This document shows positions 1 to 8,494 of a DNA stretch of 30,425 bases, piece after piece. Positions within the stretch are counted from its first letter, which is position 1. The number at the start of each line of letters is the position of its first letter. This stretch comes from Planctomycetota bacterium. Lineage in GTDB: Bacteria > Planctomycetota > Brocadiia > JAJRTI01. The notes beneath the pieces were generated by a model that was not told where the DNA came from, did no database searches, and saw nothing but the letters and a program-made list of their open reading frames with translations. The position numbers and the translations under genes are program-made. The stretch lies in assembly GCA_024278415.1 (NCBI GenBank), contig JAJRTI010000397.1, forward strand, positions 1-30,425. Reading direction: 5' to 3'.

Positions 1-224
1 CTCTGAAGGAGCGCCGGAACGGGGAACGGAAACGGGGCCGCATGCGGCGGGATATCGGGCGGCTCCACCGCGCCTACAGCGCGGGGGCTTGTTCCTGCCG
101 CCTTTGTCCTTGGGCTGAAGCCCAAGGCTATATCCCTGCACTCCGTCGGGGTGCGTGCATGAGCCTCCATATTGGGCGGAGCGCGAGTTGCGCCCAAATC
201 AAAAGGAATGGCCCGCGTCGAGCT
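1..224. other. intergenic, palindrome-rich
   Basis: I see no convincing gene here. The stretch holds several short inverted repeats: a perfect one at 108-127, a GC-rich one around 38-47, and TTGGGCG/CGCCCAA-type arms around 174-199. It lies downstream of the leftward small gene that ends at 225, so one of the hairpins could end that transcript, but none is followed by a clear T run. Confidence 0.5.
108..127. repeat. perfect intergenic palindrome
   Basis: The arms CCTTGGGCT and AGCCCAAGG are exact reverse complements around a two-base loop (GA). It resembles the REP-like elements scattered between genes elsewhere in this window. It may be a mobile REP/MITE-like element or a transcription or mRNA-end structure; the sequence alone does not decide. 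Confidence 0.6.
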
Positions 225-542
225 TTATCCCGACCCGGTATTCGGTCGCCGGGGTCTGGGTACCGCCGGCAATGAGATTACTCCGTTTTCCGGCAGCGAA
301 CCTTCCCGCCGCCTTTGCTCCTCGACTCTCTGCCGGGCTTTCTCGATCTTGGCCAAATACTCCTCGGTCGGCTTATACACGTACTCGCCGACCTGGCCGG
401 GGAGCACGCGGTCGTGAATAACTTCGTTGAGTTCGACTTCCAAAGGAATGCCGTCCGGGAACGCGTGACACGTGTGCGCTTGCCCACGGGTGCGACTCAC
501 CGCGTGTTGGCAATACCCGCATTGGAATTCGATCAAGCACAT
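225..542 (-). CDS. small Cys-containing hypothetical protein, paralogue A (105 aa)
   Basis: The function is unknown. The protein has a CxxC pair (C8, C11), a third cysteine at 25 followed by AFPDGIP, a histidine at 43, and an LPGQVGEYVYKP block near 47-58. The three cysteines plus the histidine could bind a metal such as zinc; that is inference. The C-terminal third is charged (K/E/R) and then proline-rich. The ATG is set by a strong GGAGG about seven bases upstream (547-551). It is a paralogue of the gene at 655-876, which shares the C/AFP(D/E)GIP/QVGEYV pattern. Small hypothetical proteins with this pattern are, as far as I recall, widespread and uncharacterised. Both genes follow the restriction-modification gene on the same strand. 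Confidence 0.8.
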   Translation of the reverse strand: MCLIEFQCGYCQHAVSRTRGQAHTCHAFPDGIPLEVELNEVIHDRVLPGQVGEYVYKPTEEYLAKIEKARQRVEEQRRREGSLPENGVISLPAVPRPRRPNTGSG

Positions 543-654
543 GACACACCTCCAAACTTGTGATAGAGCAACACCGTCGCCGGTCTTTGGAAGAGCCGTC
601 TACGGCGTCTGTTTGACTTCGCGCGCTGGGAGTTGTACGCCGTCGATCATAGGG

Positions 655-876
655 CTACTCCTCGTCGTCTTCGATCGGGTCGAACACGTACTCGCCGACC
701 TGATCTGGGAGGGCTGAAGGGTGTCGACTCCTTCCCTGAACAATCTCCTCAGGTATGCCCTCTGGGAATGCAGAGCAAACCCACTCGCCCGTCTGTTCGG
801 CGCGCTTGAAATCGAAATGTTTGCAGTCCGGGCAGGGGGACAGCCTCAATTCATGCATGTCTTCATTCAAGCTCAT
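655..876 (-). CDS. small Cys-containing hypothetical protein, paralogue B (73 aa)
   Basis: This is a paralogue of the adjacent gene at 225-542. It carries CPDC (C15, C18), a third cysteine at 34 followed by SAFPEGIP, a histidine at 52 and a C-terminal DQVGEYVFDPIE block, and ends in an acidic tail. The reading frame stays open upstream to 1635, but that extension is antisense-like shadow of the restriction enzyme gene. The ATG at 874-876 gives a protein the same size as the conserved core. The site upstream (GGCGAGAG) is only a weak ribosome-binding site. The likely class is a small metal-binding protein of unknown role. Tandem duplication with divergence is evident. Confidence 0.75.
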   Translation of the reverse strand: MSLNEDMHELRLSPCPDCKHFDFKRAEQTGEWVCSAFPEGIPEEIVQGRSRHPSALPDQVGEYVFDPIEDDEE

Positions 877-968
877 CGTTTCTCTCGCCTCTTTGGACTT
901 GCGCGATATGCCGCGGCCAGCGTCACAGATATGTTCCTTTCGCCGCCGAGCCGCGCGCGGGCTATGAA

Positions 969-1068
969 GTGCGGCACGAAACGTCGTGCGGCTCCGCTTG
1001 GGATGCGCCGCACAGACGCACAAGTACGCGCGGAGAGCGAATCCAAAGCGGCGTCGCCGCTTCGCTCT
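969..1068. repeat. palindromic intergenic repeat element
   Basis: Between the restriction gene and paralogue B lies a structured stretch. GTGCGGC occurs directly at 969-975 and again near 986-992, and its complement GCCGCAC is at 1007-1013. A second hairpin, AAGCGGC-GTC-GCCGCTT, is at 1046-1062, flanked by AGAGCGA (1034-1040) and TCGCTCT (1062-1068). It looks like a composite REP/MITE-type element rather than a gene. It could also end or attenuate the leftward transcript. Confidence 0.5.
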
Positions 1069-1088
1069 GCCGCCGCACTCCACAACGC

Positions 1089-4000
1089 TTACGCGCGGGA
1101 TGCGGCGCGGCGGGTGGGCGTCGTGGGTTCGAGATCGATCGCAGACTCCAGCGTCGCGATGTCGTCGAGGGTGAGGTCGTAAAGGCGGTACACGATCGCG
1201 TTCAACTCGCGTTCGGCCTGCGCGATTTCCGCGTCGATCTCTCGGACGCGCTCGGAGCGCTCGCGAAGCCATCCCTCCCATTCGTCGCGCTCGTTGAGAG
1301 GGATGTCGCGTTTGAAGAGCCGTTTGATCTCGCGGCGCACGTCTTGAAAGGCCATGAGCGCGAAGAGCGTGAGGTTGCGCGGCGACGCCGGGTTGCGCGG
1401 GATCGCCGCGCCGTCGCCCAGGTCGCACTCGACCCGATGCAACGTCGAATCCACAACCTCGTGGTATGCGCGGTGTAGCGCGATCAGGCGTTCCGCGCAA
1501 AGGCGGAGGCGCTCGGCTTCTTCGCCCTGCGGCATCACCAACGGAAACTCCGCCATGTGCTGCGGAAGAAGGCGGTAGCGCATCTGCCCAGCTCGCTCGT
1601 CTCGGTTTTGACAAACTTGCGTTATCGCGAACCACCCGACGTTCGAGTTAAGCAGCGCGAGAACTGCTCCGTCGTCGGTGGCGAACGCCATAGCCGTGTT
1701 GGCGATAATCCCGCCCGGTCGAGACAAGGCGGCTCGGGGGCCTTTCGCCGTGTCCGGCCAGATGATCGCCTCCGACTCGAACACATCCCAGTAGTCGCAA
1801 GACCTCAGGGCGAACCACGCACAGGCTCCGCTCTTGGCTTCGTCCCGTCCTGAGAGCGCGTCTTTCTGGGTGTCGAGGAATGCCTTGACTGTTGCAGATG
1901 CCCGATAGTCTTCCTCGTTGCGGACGCGTAGCAGGAGACTTTCTGATTCGGCCAGAACCCACGGCCTGATTTCGTTGCCGCGATAGTAAGGCCGGAGAAT
2001 GCGCGAGGCCTCGGCGTCCTGTGTCATCCAACTCTCAGCGGTGTCGCGCGGAACCACGAAGGAGGCTGTCCGGCCCGGCTTGATGCCGCTGTAGATTCGG
2101 CCGGCCACTTCAGTCAATGGCCGGGCTTGTGCGCGTATCTTCCGCCACACGCGCACGACCGCGGGAGCTTCGAAACGCCAACCCGCCGGGTCGAGCGAAG
2201 ATTGGGGAGTTTCGAAGCCATTCTGTTCGACGACCGCGGAGAGGCCGGTTTGCAAGCTGGGCACGGCCGCGTAGCGGATCGTGTGGCTCGCGTCGGCAGG
2301 CAGGCCGGGGCCCACGTCCATCACGATGATGGTGGGCCGCATGTCTACATCTTCGAAAGGTTTGAGCACGACGTAATCGACGATGCGCCGGATGCGGCCG
2401 GCCGCGGCGAGGCGGCGGCGAAGCGGTTCGGCGGCGGCCGTGCGCAGGTAGGCGTTGGAGGTAATGAAGCCCAGCGCTCCGCCTGGCCGCACGAGGCGCA
2501 ACGCGCGCTCGAAGAAGTAGAAATACAAATCCGCCTGGCCGTGCGCGACTTCGGGATAGGCGGCTTGCAGCGCGGCTTTGTGGCCCGCAGGCAGCCGCTC
2601 GCCGCGCACGTACGGCGGGTTGCCCACCACCACGTCGAACCCGCCCGCGGCCGTCACGTCGGGAAACCGCTCCGCCCAGTCGAACGCGCGGGGATCGACT
2701 TCGGGGTCGTCGATGAGGGAGTCGCCGCACTGGATGTTGTGGTCGAGATAGGTGAGGGGCTTGCCGGCGCGGGCGGTCTTGATCCAGAGCGAAAGTTTGG
2801 TGATTTCGACGGCTTCGGGGTTGATGTCCACGCCGTAGAGGTTGTTGCTGAGGATGAGCGTGTCGAGGTCGAAAATCTCGCGCTGGCCGCCGCGCAGTTG
2901 CGCGAGCCGCGCGTTGCAACGCTCGTACTCGCCGGCCAGGTAGTCGAAGACTTGGATGAGAAACGCTCCGCTGCCGCAGGCGGGGTCGAGCACGCGGGAG
3001 GCCCGGAGCACGTCGCGGTAGTCGGTCCAGAACTCGATCTCCGCCGCGGTGCGCCGCCGCGTGTGGGACGCGGGAATCTTGTCGAGCGCGTGGCGCTGCT
3101 CCAGCTCCTCGAAGCGCGCGTTCAGATACGCACCGACGGCCTCCTCGACGATGTAGCGCGTGATCTGCTCGGGCGTGTAGTACACGCCTTCCCGTTTGCG
3201 TTTGGACTTTTTGCGGTCGATCTGCGCGCCGGCGAACTCGGCCTTCAGGTTTTCAATGTCGCTGATGGACTGCTCGAAGATGTGGCCGAGAATGTCGACG
3301 TTGACCTCGGCCGCATAGTCGTAGCGGGCGAGCCCGCGGAAGCGCTCGCACACGTCGTCCGACACGACGAGGCCATCCAACACCTCGTCGGCCGCGAAGA
3401 GGCCGCCGTTGTACCCCGGGATGTTGAGCGGCGGGTTGCCCTGGTCCACCGCATGGAAGAGGCCCGCGAAGTTGCGCCACACCAGGACGGGCGCGAAGGG
3501 GTTCTGCTGCTCGTACGCGCGGTCGATGATGTGCGCGGGCAGCAGGCCGCGGTCCTCGCAGAAGCACACGAACAGGACGCGGTCCAGAATCTTCTGCGCC
3601 TTCTCCAGCAGCACGTGGTCGTCGTGCTGCGGGTGGTCTCGGCGCAGCGCGTCGAAGATGTCGAGCCGGATCTGCCTGTATTCGGCGTAGAGACGGTGGG
3701 TGATCTTCTCCTCTTCTTCGCCGGTCTCCTCCAGCAGGCGGTCGATGACCGACGCTCCCTTGCGCGCGACCACGTGCTCCGCGGCGAACAGGAAGCAGAA
3801 GCGCTTCAGCTCCTCCGGGTCGGTCTGCGTTTCGAGCCGGAAGACCTCGTAGTGCTGCTGGGAGCGGTTCTTGTGGTAGAGGCGAATCTCGCGGTAGTTG
3901 CTGACGATGATCCAGTCGCATTCGAGGTTGATCGCGTACTGGTAGCACTGCTCGACCGCGGTCCATCGCCGGCCGGAGGGCCGGGTGTCGAGGTCCGCGT

Positions 4001-4352
4001 CCGCGGCCTTGAGTTCGATCGCGGCAACGTAGGTCTTGTGCTCGTCGGTGAAGTGGCCCAGCACGCCGTCGGCGAATTTGCCGTCCACCTGGACGGTCTC
4101 CTCGCGCGCGCAAGTCCACACGTCCCGGCCTTCGCTCAGGCTCGTGTATCCGAGCACGGTCTGGAAGAAATCGACGAGGAAGAGGCCCTGGAGCTGAGTC
4201 TCTTTGGTCTTTTCCAGCCGGCCCCGGTCCAGGGTCGCTCTCCAGCGCGCGACGACCGCGGCCTTCGCGCCCACCGGTTCGGGGATGGCGAATCCCTCCA
4301 GCCGCGCCTGCACGAGCCGGGGGTTGAAGAGGGGCTTGCGTTGCAAGGCCAT
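1089..4352 (-). CDS. type IIG-like restriction-modification enzyme (Eco57I-type, 1087 aa)
   Basis: This is a single-chain restriction enzyme and N6-adenine DNA methyltransferase that probably cleaves unmodified foreign DNA in the cytoplasm. The N-terminal ~200 residues fit a PD-(D/E)XK nuclease: FADG near 93-96, then the E113-L-K115 core after a hydrophobic strand. A helical region with YNGGLF (314-319) and GVYYTPEQIT (389-398) follows. The methyltransferase shows motif I DPACGSGAF (456-464) and the adenine-MTase motif IV NPPY (578-581). The C-terminal ~300 residues should be the target-recognition region and end in a helical TaqI/Eco57I-like tail. The ATG has a GGAGGG site six bases upstream. 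The gene looks intact. No separate S, M or R subunit is nearby, so it is probably self-contained; the two small downstream genes may be passengers or accessories. Confidence 0.88.
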   Translation of the reverse strand: MALQRKPLFNPRLVQARLEGFAIPEPVGAKAAVVARWRATLDRGRLEKTKETQLQGLFLVDFFQTVLGYTSLSEGRDVWTCAREETVQVDGKFADGVLGHFTDEHKTYVAAIELKAADADLDTRPSGRRWTAVEQCYQYAINLECDWIIVSNYREIRLYHKNRSQQHYEVFRLETQTDPEELKRFCFLFAAEHVVARKGASVIDRLLEETGEEEEKITHRLYAEYRQIRLDIFDALRRDHPQHDDHVLLEKAQKILDRVLFVCFCEDRGLLPAHIIDRAYEQQNPFAPVLVWRNFAGLFHAVDQGNPPLNIPGYNGGLFAADEVLDGLVVSDDVCERFRGLARYDYAAEVNVDILGHIFEQSISDIENLKAEFAGAQIDRKKSKRKREGVYYTPEQITRYIVEEAVGAYLNARFEELEQRHALDKIPASHTRRRTAAEIEFWTDYRDVLRASRVLDPACGSGAFLIQVFDYLAGEYERCNARLAQLRGGQREIFDLDTLILSNNLYGVDINPEAVEITKLSLWIKTARAGKPLTYLDHNIQCGDSLIDDPEVDPRAFDWAERFPDVTAAGGFDVVVGNPPYVRGERLPAGHKAALQAAYPEVAHGQADLYFYFFERALRLVRPGGALGFITSNAYLRTAAAEPLRRRLAAAGRIRRIVDYVVLKPFEDVDMRPTIIVMDVGPGLPADASHTIRYAAVPSLQTGLSAVVEQNGFETPQSSLDPAGWRFEAPAVVRVWRKIRAQARPLTEVAGRIYSGIKPGRTASFVVPRDTAESWMTQDAEASRILRPYYRGNEIRPWVLAESESLLLRVRNEEDYRASATVKAFLDTQKDALSGRDEAKSGACAWFALRSCDYWDVFESEAIIWPDTAKGPRAALSRPGGIIANTAMAFATDDGAVLALLNSNVGWFAITQVCQNRDERAGQMRYRLLPQHMAEFPLVMPQGEEAERLRLCAERLIALHRAYHEVVDSTLHRVECDLGDGAAIPRNPASPRNLTLFALMAFQDVRREIKRLFKRDIPLNERDEWEGWLRERSERVREIDAEIAQAERELNAIVYRLYDLTLDDIATLESAIDLEPTTPTRRAASRA

Positions 4353-4375
4353 GCTGGCCCTCCAATGCGCCTAAC

Positions 4376-4455
4376 GCGGCCTTCGGCCGCAACCCAATCC
4401 AGGGGAAGCGATCCTTGCGGATCGTACGACCAACGGCCAGACCGCCTAAAGGCGG
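4376..4455. repeat. cluster of three intergenic hairpins
   Basis: The 136-base gap upstream of the restriction gene holds three perfect inverted repeats in series: GCGGCC-TTC-GGCCGC at 4376-4390, CGATCC-TTGC-GGATCG at 4409-4424, and CCGCC-TAAA-GGCGG at 4442-4455. The last lies just downstream of the leftward beta-helix gene and could terminate it, although no T run follows. The first belongs to a family with the same 6-3-6 geometry seen at 8398, 17241 and 30411. Confidence 0.6.
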
Positions 4456-4488
4456 GACTCCAAACAAGCCTGCCTGGGTCCCGCGGCG

Positions 4489-7158
4489 CTACTTCGCCAA
4501 CTCAATCACTCCAGCCTGGTCGACATTCCACGTGTAGCCCATCGTGCCGCGCCACATCATCCACTGCTGGCCGGCCGTCTTGCGCGCGGACAGGTTGAAG
4601 GGAAAGCGCGCGCCGGGTTTGGGCGCGATGCGCAGGCCGGCCCACGCGATACGCCACTCGCAGGTCCATTCGCTCTTGCTGACGATCTTCGCCGCGTACG
4701 TCGTGGCCGCCTTCGCGTCTTGCGCGACCTCGAACGGCGCGCCGGCCTCGGTGCTGCTCTCGAACTGGCCCTTGGGGTAGCCGCGCAACACGAGGATGGG
4801 CGAGCCCTTGCCGACCGGGTTGCGGATCGCGGCCTCGACCGCGTCGTTCTCGCCCCACACCGCGCCGGTCTTGAGCGGTTGCTTGGGATCGACCTTGTTG
4901 CGGATGCCGATGTAGAGGTACTTCTCGTCGTACGCGAGCCACGCGTGGCTCTGCGGCTTGACCTTCTCGCCGCGGATGCCGTCGCCGATCACGATGGCAG
5001 GCGCGGCCTTGCCCCACTCCCCAGGCGACAGCACGCCGTCGATCTTGGGCGTGGCTTTCGCCTTTGGCGCCTTGCAGATCGGCGCCGCCCCGCGCTTGGG
5101 GTTGGCCCCCGGCTTCGGGCGTTTCGCCATGGGCCGGACCTTGTGCACGACCGGCCACGACGCGCGGCGTTCGTCCTGATAGAGTCCGATCTTCTCGAAC
5201 GGGATGCGTTTGAAGCCGATGCGGTACGCGGGCGAGTCGTCGCGGAGCTGGAAGTTCCCGTTGGCCGCGTCCACGAAGCGCGGATCCTGGTCGATCAGGT
5301 TGTCTGCGATCTTCACGTAGGGCCGGGCCTTGGGCCGGATGCCGTTCCACTTGCCGCCCACGAAGATGTTGCGCTCGACGGTGTTGTATTTGGGCAGATA
5401 CGGCTCGTCGTCGAGGATGTTGGCAAGATGCGGGTACTTGGTCCACGGCGGCTTTTGGTAAGGCACCTCGGCGAGCTTTTCTTGCATCCGCCAACCGCCT
5501 CCCGGCACGGCATAGCGGTGGGCCCAGCCAATGCCCCGCGCGTCCACGTGCACCGCGGGCACGCAGTCGACGAAGATGTTGTTGTCGATGTGGTTATCCC
5601 GGCCGCCTCCGATCATCGCGGCGCGGGTGACCTTGTAGAACACGTTGCCGTGGATGTTGACGCTGCTGAAGCAGTCGTCGAGGTACACGCCGACGCAGCC
5701 TCGGCCTTCGAAGCCGTTGATGTGGTGCAGATAGTTGTAGCGCACTTCGTTGCCGCGCATGGTCCAGTTGCGCCCCACGTAGATGGCGCCGGCGTCGTTG
5801 GACTCGTAGCACACGCTGTGGATTTCGTTGAACTCGACGACGTGGTCGTTGCCGCTGAAGCCCATGGCCATGTGGGGGGCGTTGTCGATGAGGTTGTGGG
5901 TTGCGCGGCAGCCCACGCCGCTGAGCGTGATGCCGGGCTGGTACACGCGCTTGATGCGCGCGTAGTGGTGCACGTGGTTGTTCTCGGCGAAGTGGCCCGC
6001 GGGCGTCAATGTCCGACGGTCTCCGCCGCGCAAGGAGATGCCTCCCCTGCCGGTGTTGTACACGTCGCAGCCGATGACGCCGTGCTCCTTGCCCCCGGCC
6101 ACGCCCACTCCGGCCCCGCCCAGATTGCGAAACGTGCAGCCCACGATTCGATTCTGCGCGCCGTTGCGGATCGTCAGGGCGGTGCCCCGGCCGGCCTCCA
6201 GGAACAGGCCGCGGATCGTCACGTACGACACATCGGCCATCGTCACCAACGTCGGCAGCACGGACACGATGCAGTCGCCCTCTCGGATCTCGGCTGGGGG
6301 CCAGAAGTAGAGCACGCCCGTGTCGCGGTCGAGATACCACTCGCCGGGCGTATCGATCTCGGAGAGCAGGTTGAACGCGTAATACCATCTGCCCGCGCGG
6401 TAGCCGTAGCCGTGGTAGGGAGGCCGCACTTCGATGGTGTGCGCGGTGGTGTCGATCTCCTTGATGCGGTGGCGTTGGTCGGACCAGTCGTGATACCAGT
6501 ACCCGTGCACCCAGGGATCCTTCTCCTTGAGCCAGCGCTCCGGCCGGTCGCCCTCGTACACCCATTTGCCCACCTTGTGCGTCATGTGCCGGCCGCGCTT
6601 GTACGGCTTGCCCACCATCTTGACGATGCGCGTGAAGCCCTTGTTGGGCCAGCGGGACACGGTCATGGGCTTGTCACGGAAGAACAGCTCCAAGCCCCCG
6701 GCGTCGACCGGGCCGTAGTCGGCGATCGCCTTGAGGTCGGCTTGCAGCACCTTGCCGCGCGCCTCGGCCGGGAGCATGCCGAGGATCGCGGGATCGGTCA
6801 CGGGCGCGAAGCCCTTGACTACGCGGCCGCCGATCAGGCGCGGGGTTTCGCCCTTGGCCGCGCGGTAGACGATCGGTGCGTCTTTTGTGCCAGAGTCCAC
6901 CTTCTTCAACTCAAACGTCTTGCCGCGTTCGTAGATGCCGCCGCGCAGTTCGACGATGGCTCCGCCTTGGGGCAGGCCGCGTTGCTGTTTGAGTTTGCGG
7001 ATTTCGTCCCGCGCGCGTTCGAGGGTGGCGAAGGGCTTGGCCGGCGTGCCGGGGTTGGCGTCGTCGCCGTTGGGCGAGACGTACATGCGCAATGGCGCGG
7101 ACGCGGCAAGCGACGACGTGGCCACGATAGCAGCGATGGCCATCAGGGCAGTTCGCAT
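4489..7158 (-). CDS. secreted right-handed beta-helix protein with CBM9-like tail (889 aa)
   Basis: This is an exported protein, probably acting on or binding polysaccharide outside the cytoplasm; the exact reaction is unknown. Residues 1-20 form a Sec signal peptide (MRTALMAIAAIVATSSLAASA). The next part has the YVSPNGDDANPGTPAKPFATL opening typical of beta-helix families. Middle residues (about 300-620) are rich in N/G turns and repeated strands such as NRIVGCTFRNLGG and NHIDNNIFVDCV, as in parallel beta-helix (PbH1) coils. From about residue 692 a separate domain begins (KIDGVLSPGEWGKA, then AYDEKYLYIGIRN) that resembles the family-9 carbohydrate-binding module. The ATG follows AGGAG with good spacing. 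It sits 62 bases downstream of the alcohol dehydrogenase gene and may share its transcript. Such proteins include polysaccharide lyases and glycosidases, but I see no diagnostic catalytic motif. Confidence 0.85.
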   Translation of the reverse strand: MRTALMAIAAIVATSSLAASAPLRMYVSPNGDDANPGTPAKPFATLERARDEIRKLKQQRGLPQGGAIVELRGGIYERGKTFELKKVDSGTKDAPIVYRAAKGETPRLIGGRVVKGFAPVTDPAILGMLPAEARGKVLQADLKAIADYGPVDAGGLELFFRDKPMTVSRWPNKGFTRIVKMVGKPYKRGRHMTHKVGKWVYEGDRPERWLKEKDPWVHGYWYHDWSDQRHRIKEIDTTAHTIEVRPPYHGYGYRAGRWYYAFNLLSEIDTPGEWYLDRDTGVLYFWPPAEIREGDCIVSVLPTLVTMADVSYVTIRGLFLEAGRGTALTIRNGAQNRIVGCTFRNLGGAGVGVAGGKEHGVIGCDVYNTGRGGISLRGGDRRTLTPAGHFAENNHVHHYARIKRVYQPGITLSGVGCRATHNLIDNAPHMAMGFSGNDHVVEFNEIHSVCYESNDAGAIYVGRNWTMRGNEVRYNYLHHINGFEGRGCVGVYLDDCFSSVNIHGNVFYKVTRAAMIGGGRDNHIDNNIFVDCVPAVHVDARGIGWAHRYAVPGGGWRMQEKLAEVPYQKPPWTKYPHLANILDDEPYLPKYNTVERNIFVGGKWNGIRPKARPYVKIADNLIDQDPRFVDAANGNFQLRDDSPAYRIGFKRIPFEKIGLYQDERRASWPVVHKVRPMAKRPKPGANPKRGAAPICKAPKAKATPKIDGVLSPGEWGKAAPAIVIGDGIRGEKVKPQSHAWLAYDEKYLYIGIRNKVDPKQPLKTGAVWGENDAVEAAIRNPVGKGSPILVLRGYPKGQFESSTEAGAPFEVAQDAKAATTYAAKIVSKSEWTCEWRIAWAGLRIAPKPGARFPFNLSARKTAGQQWMMWRGTMGYTWNVDQAGVIELAK

Positions 7159-7220
7159 GAGGATCTCCTGTATCGGCTACTGGCCGAATGGGGCGGGGTT
7201 GTTCACGTGTTCGCGGCGCG

Positions 7221-8381
7221 CTACAGCGCTTCTCGATAGATTGCGGCAATTTCCTCGACGCTCACGGGCCTGGCGCTATTGTCGAGCAAGCGGGTGATCT
7301 TCGACGCGGCTTGGGCCATGGCCGGGATTGCGGCTTCCGGCACGTCGTAGTCGGACAGGCGCAACGGCATGCCCACGCGCGTGGCGAGCCGGGACGCCAC
7401 GCCCTGCGCGCGGGCGGCGACTTCTTCGGGGGTCAGGCCCTCGGTCTCCTCGCCGAGCGTCTCCACGATCTTCTTGGTCTTGCCCAAGCACGCGGACGTG
7501 TTGAACTTGAGCACGTACGGGAGCATGAGCGTGTTGGACTGGCCGTGTGAGAGGTGGAATTCGCCGCCCAGCGGGTACGCGAGCGCATGCACCGCGCCCG
7601 CGCCGGCAAGGGGCAGGCACATCCCAGCCATCATGCTGCCCAGCGACATGGCCGCGCGCGCGTCCGCGTCTTCGCCGTCGTCGTACGCGTCTGCGATGTT
7701 TTCGGCGATCATGCGCATGGCTTCGAGCGCGAGCGCGTCGGAGAGCGGGTTGGCCTTGACGGAGGTGAACGCCTCGATCGCGTGGGTGAGCGCGTCCATG
7801 CCGGTGGCCGCGGTAATAGCTGGAGGCAGGGAGTGCGTCAGCTCCGGGTCGACGATGGACACGTGCCCATAAAGGAACGGGCTGACGATGCCCTTCTTCA
7901 CCTTCGCCTCGGTGTCCGTGAGGATCGCGATAGGCGTGACCTCGGAGCCGGTGCCCGCGGTGGTGGGCACGAGCACCTTAGGCAGGCCGGGTTTGGGCAC
8001 GAGGTCGGTGCCGAAGTAGTCGCGCACGTCGCCTTCGTTCGTGGCGAGCACGGACACGACCTTGACCACGTCGAGCGAGCTGCCGCCTCCCACGCCCACG
8101 AGCAAATCGCAGCCGGTGTTGCGCACCTGCTCGAGCGCGGCCTCCACCACACCGATGGGCGGCTCCGGCACGACGTCCGCGAACGTCTCCACGCCGAGGC
8201 CGGCGTCGCTGAGGAGCGCCTGCACGGTGGCCACCATGGGCGTGCCCGCGAGGCCGGGATCGGTGACGACGAGTGCGCGCGTCGCGTCGAGCGCGGCCGC
8301 TTCGCCCTTGAGCTTCTCAATCGATCCCGGGCCGAAGTGCACGACGCCGGGCGTGCGGAGTTGGCCAATGGGTGCAGACAT
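7221..8381 (-). CDS. iron-containing alcohol dehydrogenase (386 aa)
   Basis: This is an NAD(P)-dependent group III (Fe-ADH) dehydrogenase that interconverts alcohols and aldehydes or ketones. The N-terminal nucleotide-binding half carries GGGSSLD (98-104) and TAGTGSE (141-147). The metal ligands of the family are visible as D196 and H200 (MDALTHAIEA), H265 (AVHALAYPLGG) and H279 (SHGQSN). Length and motif order match intact family members. The ATG follows an AGGAGA site. A promoter at 8463-8492 drives it through a leader containing a tandem repeat and a hairpin. Substrate cannot be read from sequence; relatives act on 1,3-propanediol, butanol, lactaldehyde or methanol. Confidence 0.92.
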   Translation of the reverse strand: MSAPIGQLRTPGVVHFGPGSIEKLKGEAAALDATRALVVTDPGLAGTPMVATVQALLSDAGLGVETFADVVPEPPIGVVEAALEQVRNTGCDLLVGVGGGSSLDVVKVVSVLATNEGDVRDYFGTDLVPKPGLPKVLVPTTAGTGSEVTPIAILTDTEAKVKKGIVSPFLYGHVSIVDPELTHSLPPAITAATGMDALTHAIEAFTSVKANPLSDALALEAMRMIAENIADAYDDGEDADARAAMSLGSMMAGMCLPLAGAGAVHALAYPLGGEFHLSHGQSNTLMLPYVLKFNTSACLGKTKKIVETLGEETEGLTPEEVAARAQGVASRLATRVGMPLRLSDYDVPEAAIPAMAQAASKITRLLDNSARPVSVEEIAAIYREAL

Positions 8382-8397
8382 GATGCGATCTCCTGCG

Positions 8398-8412
8398 GCG
8401 GCCTTTGGCCGC
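8398..8412. repeat. hairpin, GCGGCC-N3-GGCCGC family
   Basis: A perfect 6-3-6 inverted repeat (loop TTT) lies 17 bases upstream of the alcohol dehydrogenase start, inside its predicted 5' leader. The same element with different loops occurs at 4376, 17241 (one mismatch) and 30411. In this position it could affect mRNA stability or ribosome access. Confidence 0.6.
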
Positions 8413-8425
8413 GGTTAGAACTTCA

Positions 8426-8458
8426 GATCCGACGGATCGGACGGATCGGACGGATCCC
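8426..8458. repeat. 9-bp tandem repeat (GATCGGACG)
   Basis: Units are GATCCGACG, GATCGGACG, GATCGGACG and a partial GATCC, so about 3.7 copies. The array begins at about the predicted transcription start of the alcohol dehydrogenase and lies in its leader. Short arrays of this kind change copy number easily. Confidence 0.75.
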
Positions 8459-8462
8459 GCAC

Positions 8463-8492
8463 ATCATAGGCGCCGCACCCCTGCCTTGGCAA
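8463..8492 (-). promoter_or_regulatory. sigma-70-like promoter for the Fe-ADH gene
   Basis: On the minus strand TTGCCA (8487-8492) and TATGAT (8463-8468) are separated by 18 bases; each matches the consensus at five of six positions. The expected transcript start is near 8456. The promoter abuts the stop codon of the next leftward gene upstream, so the dehydrogenase need not depend on read-through. Confidence 0.55.
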
Positions 8493-8494
8493 GC

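Noticed and set aside
655..1635. 326-residue form of the small Cys protein
   Set aside because: The upstream ~250 residues are an Arg-rich shadow of the restriction gene and the paralogue at 225 has no such extension.
1089..4352. BREX/PglX or type I system
   Set aside because: No partner genes (pglZ, brxC, hsdS, hsdR) are present, and the chain has its own N-terminal nuclease-like domain, which fits type IIG better.
2127..4598. Long plus-strand open frame opposite the restriction enzyme
   Set aside because: Composition is Val/Ala/Arg/Glu/His-rich with no domain, it mirrors codons of the recognised minus-strand gene, and no ribosome site or promoter supports it.
4720..7239. Long plus-strand open frame opposite the beta-helix gene
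   Set aside because: Low-complexity V/D/A/H/R sequence typical of antisense frames in GC-rich genes; the minus-strand protein has a signal peptide and domains.
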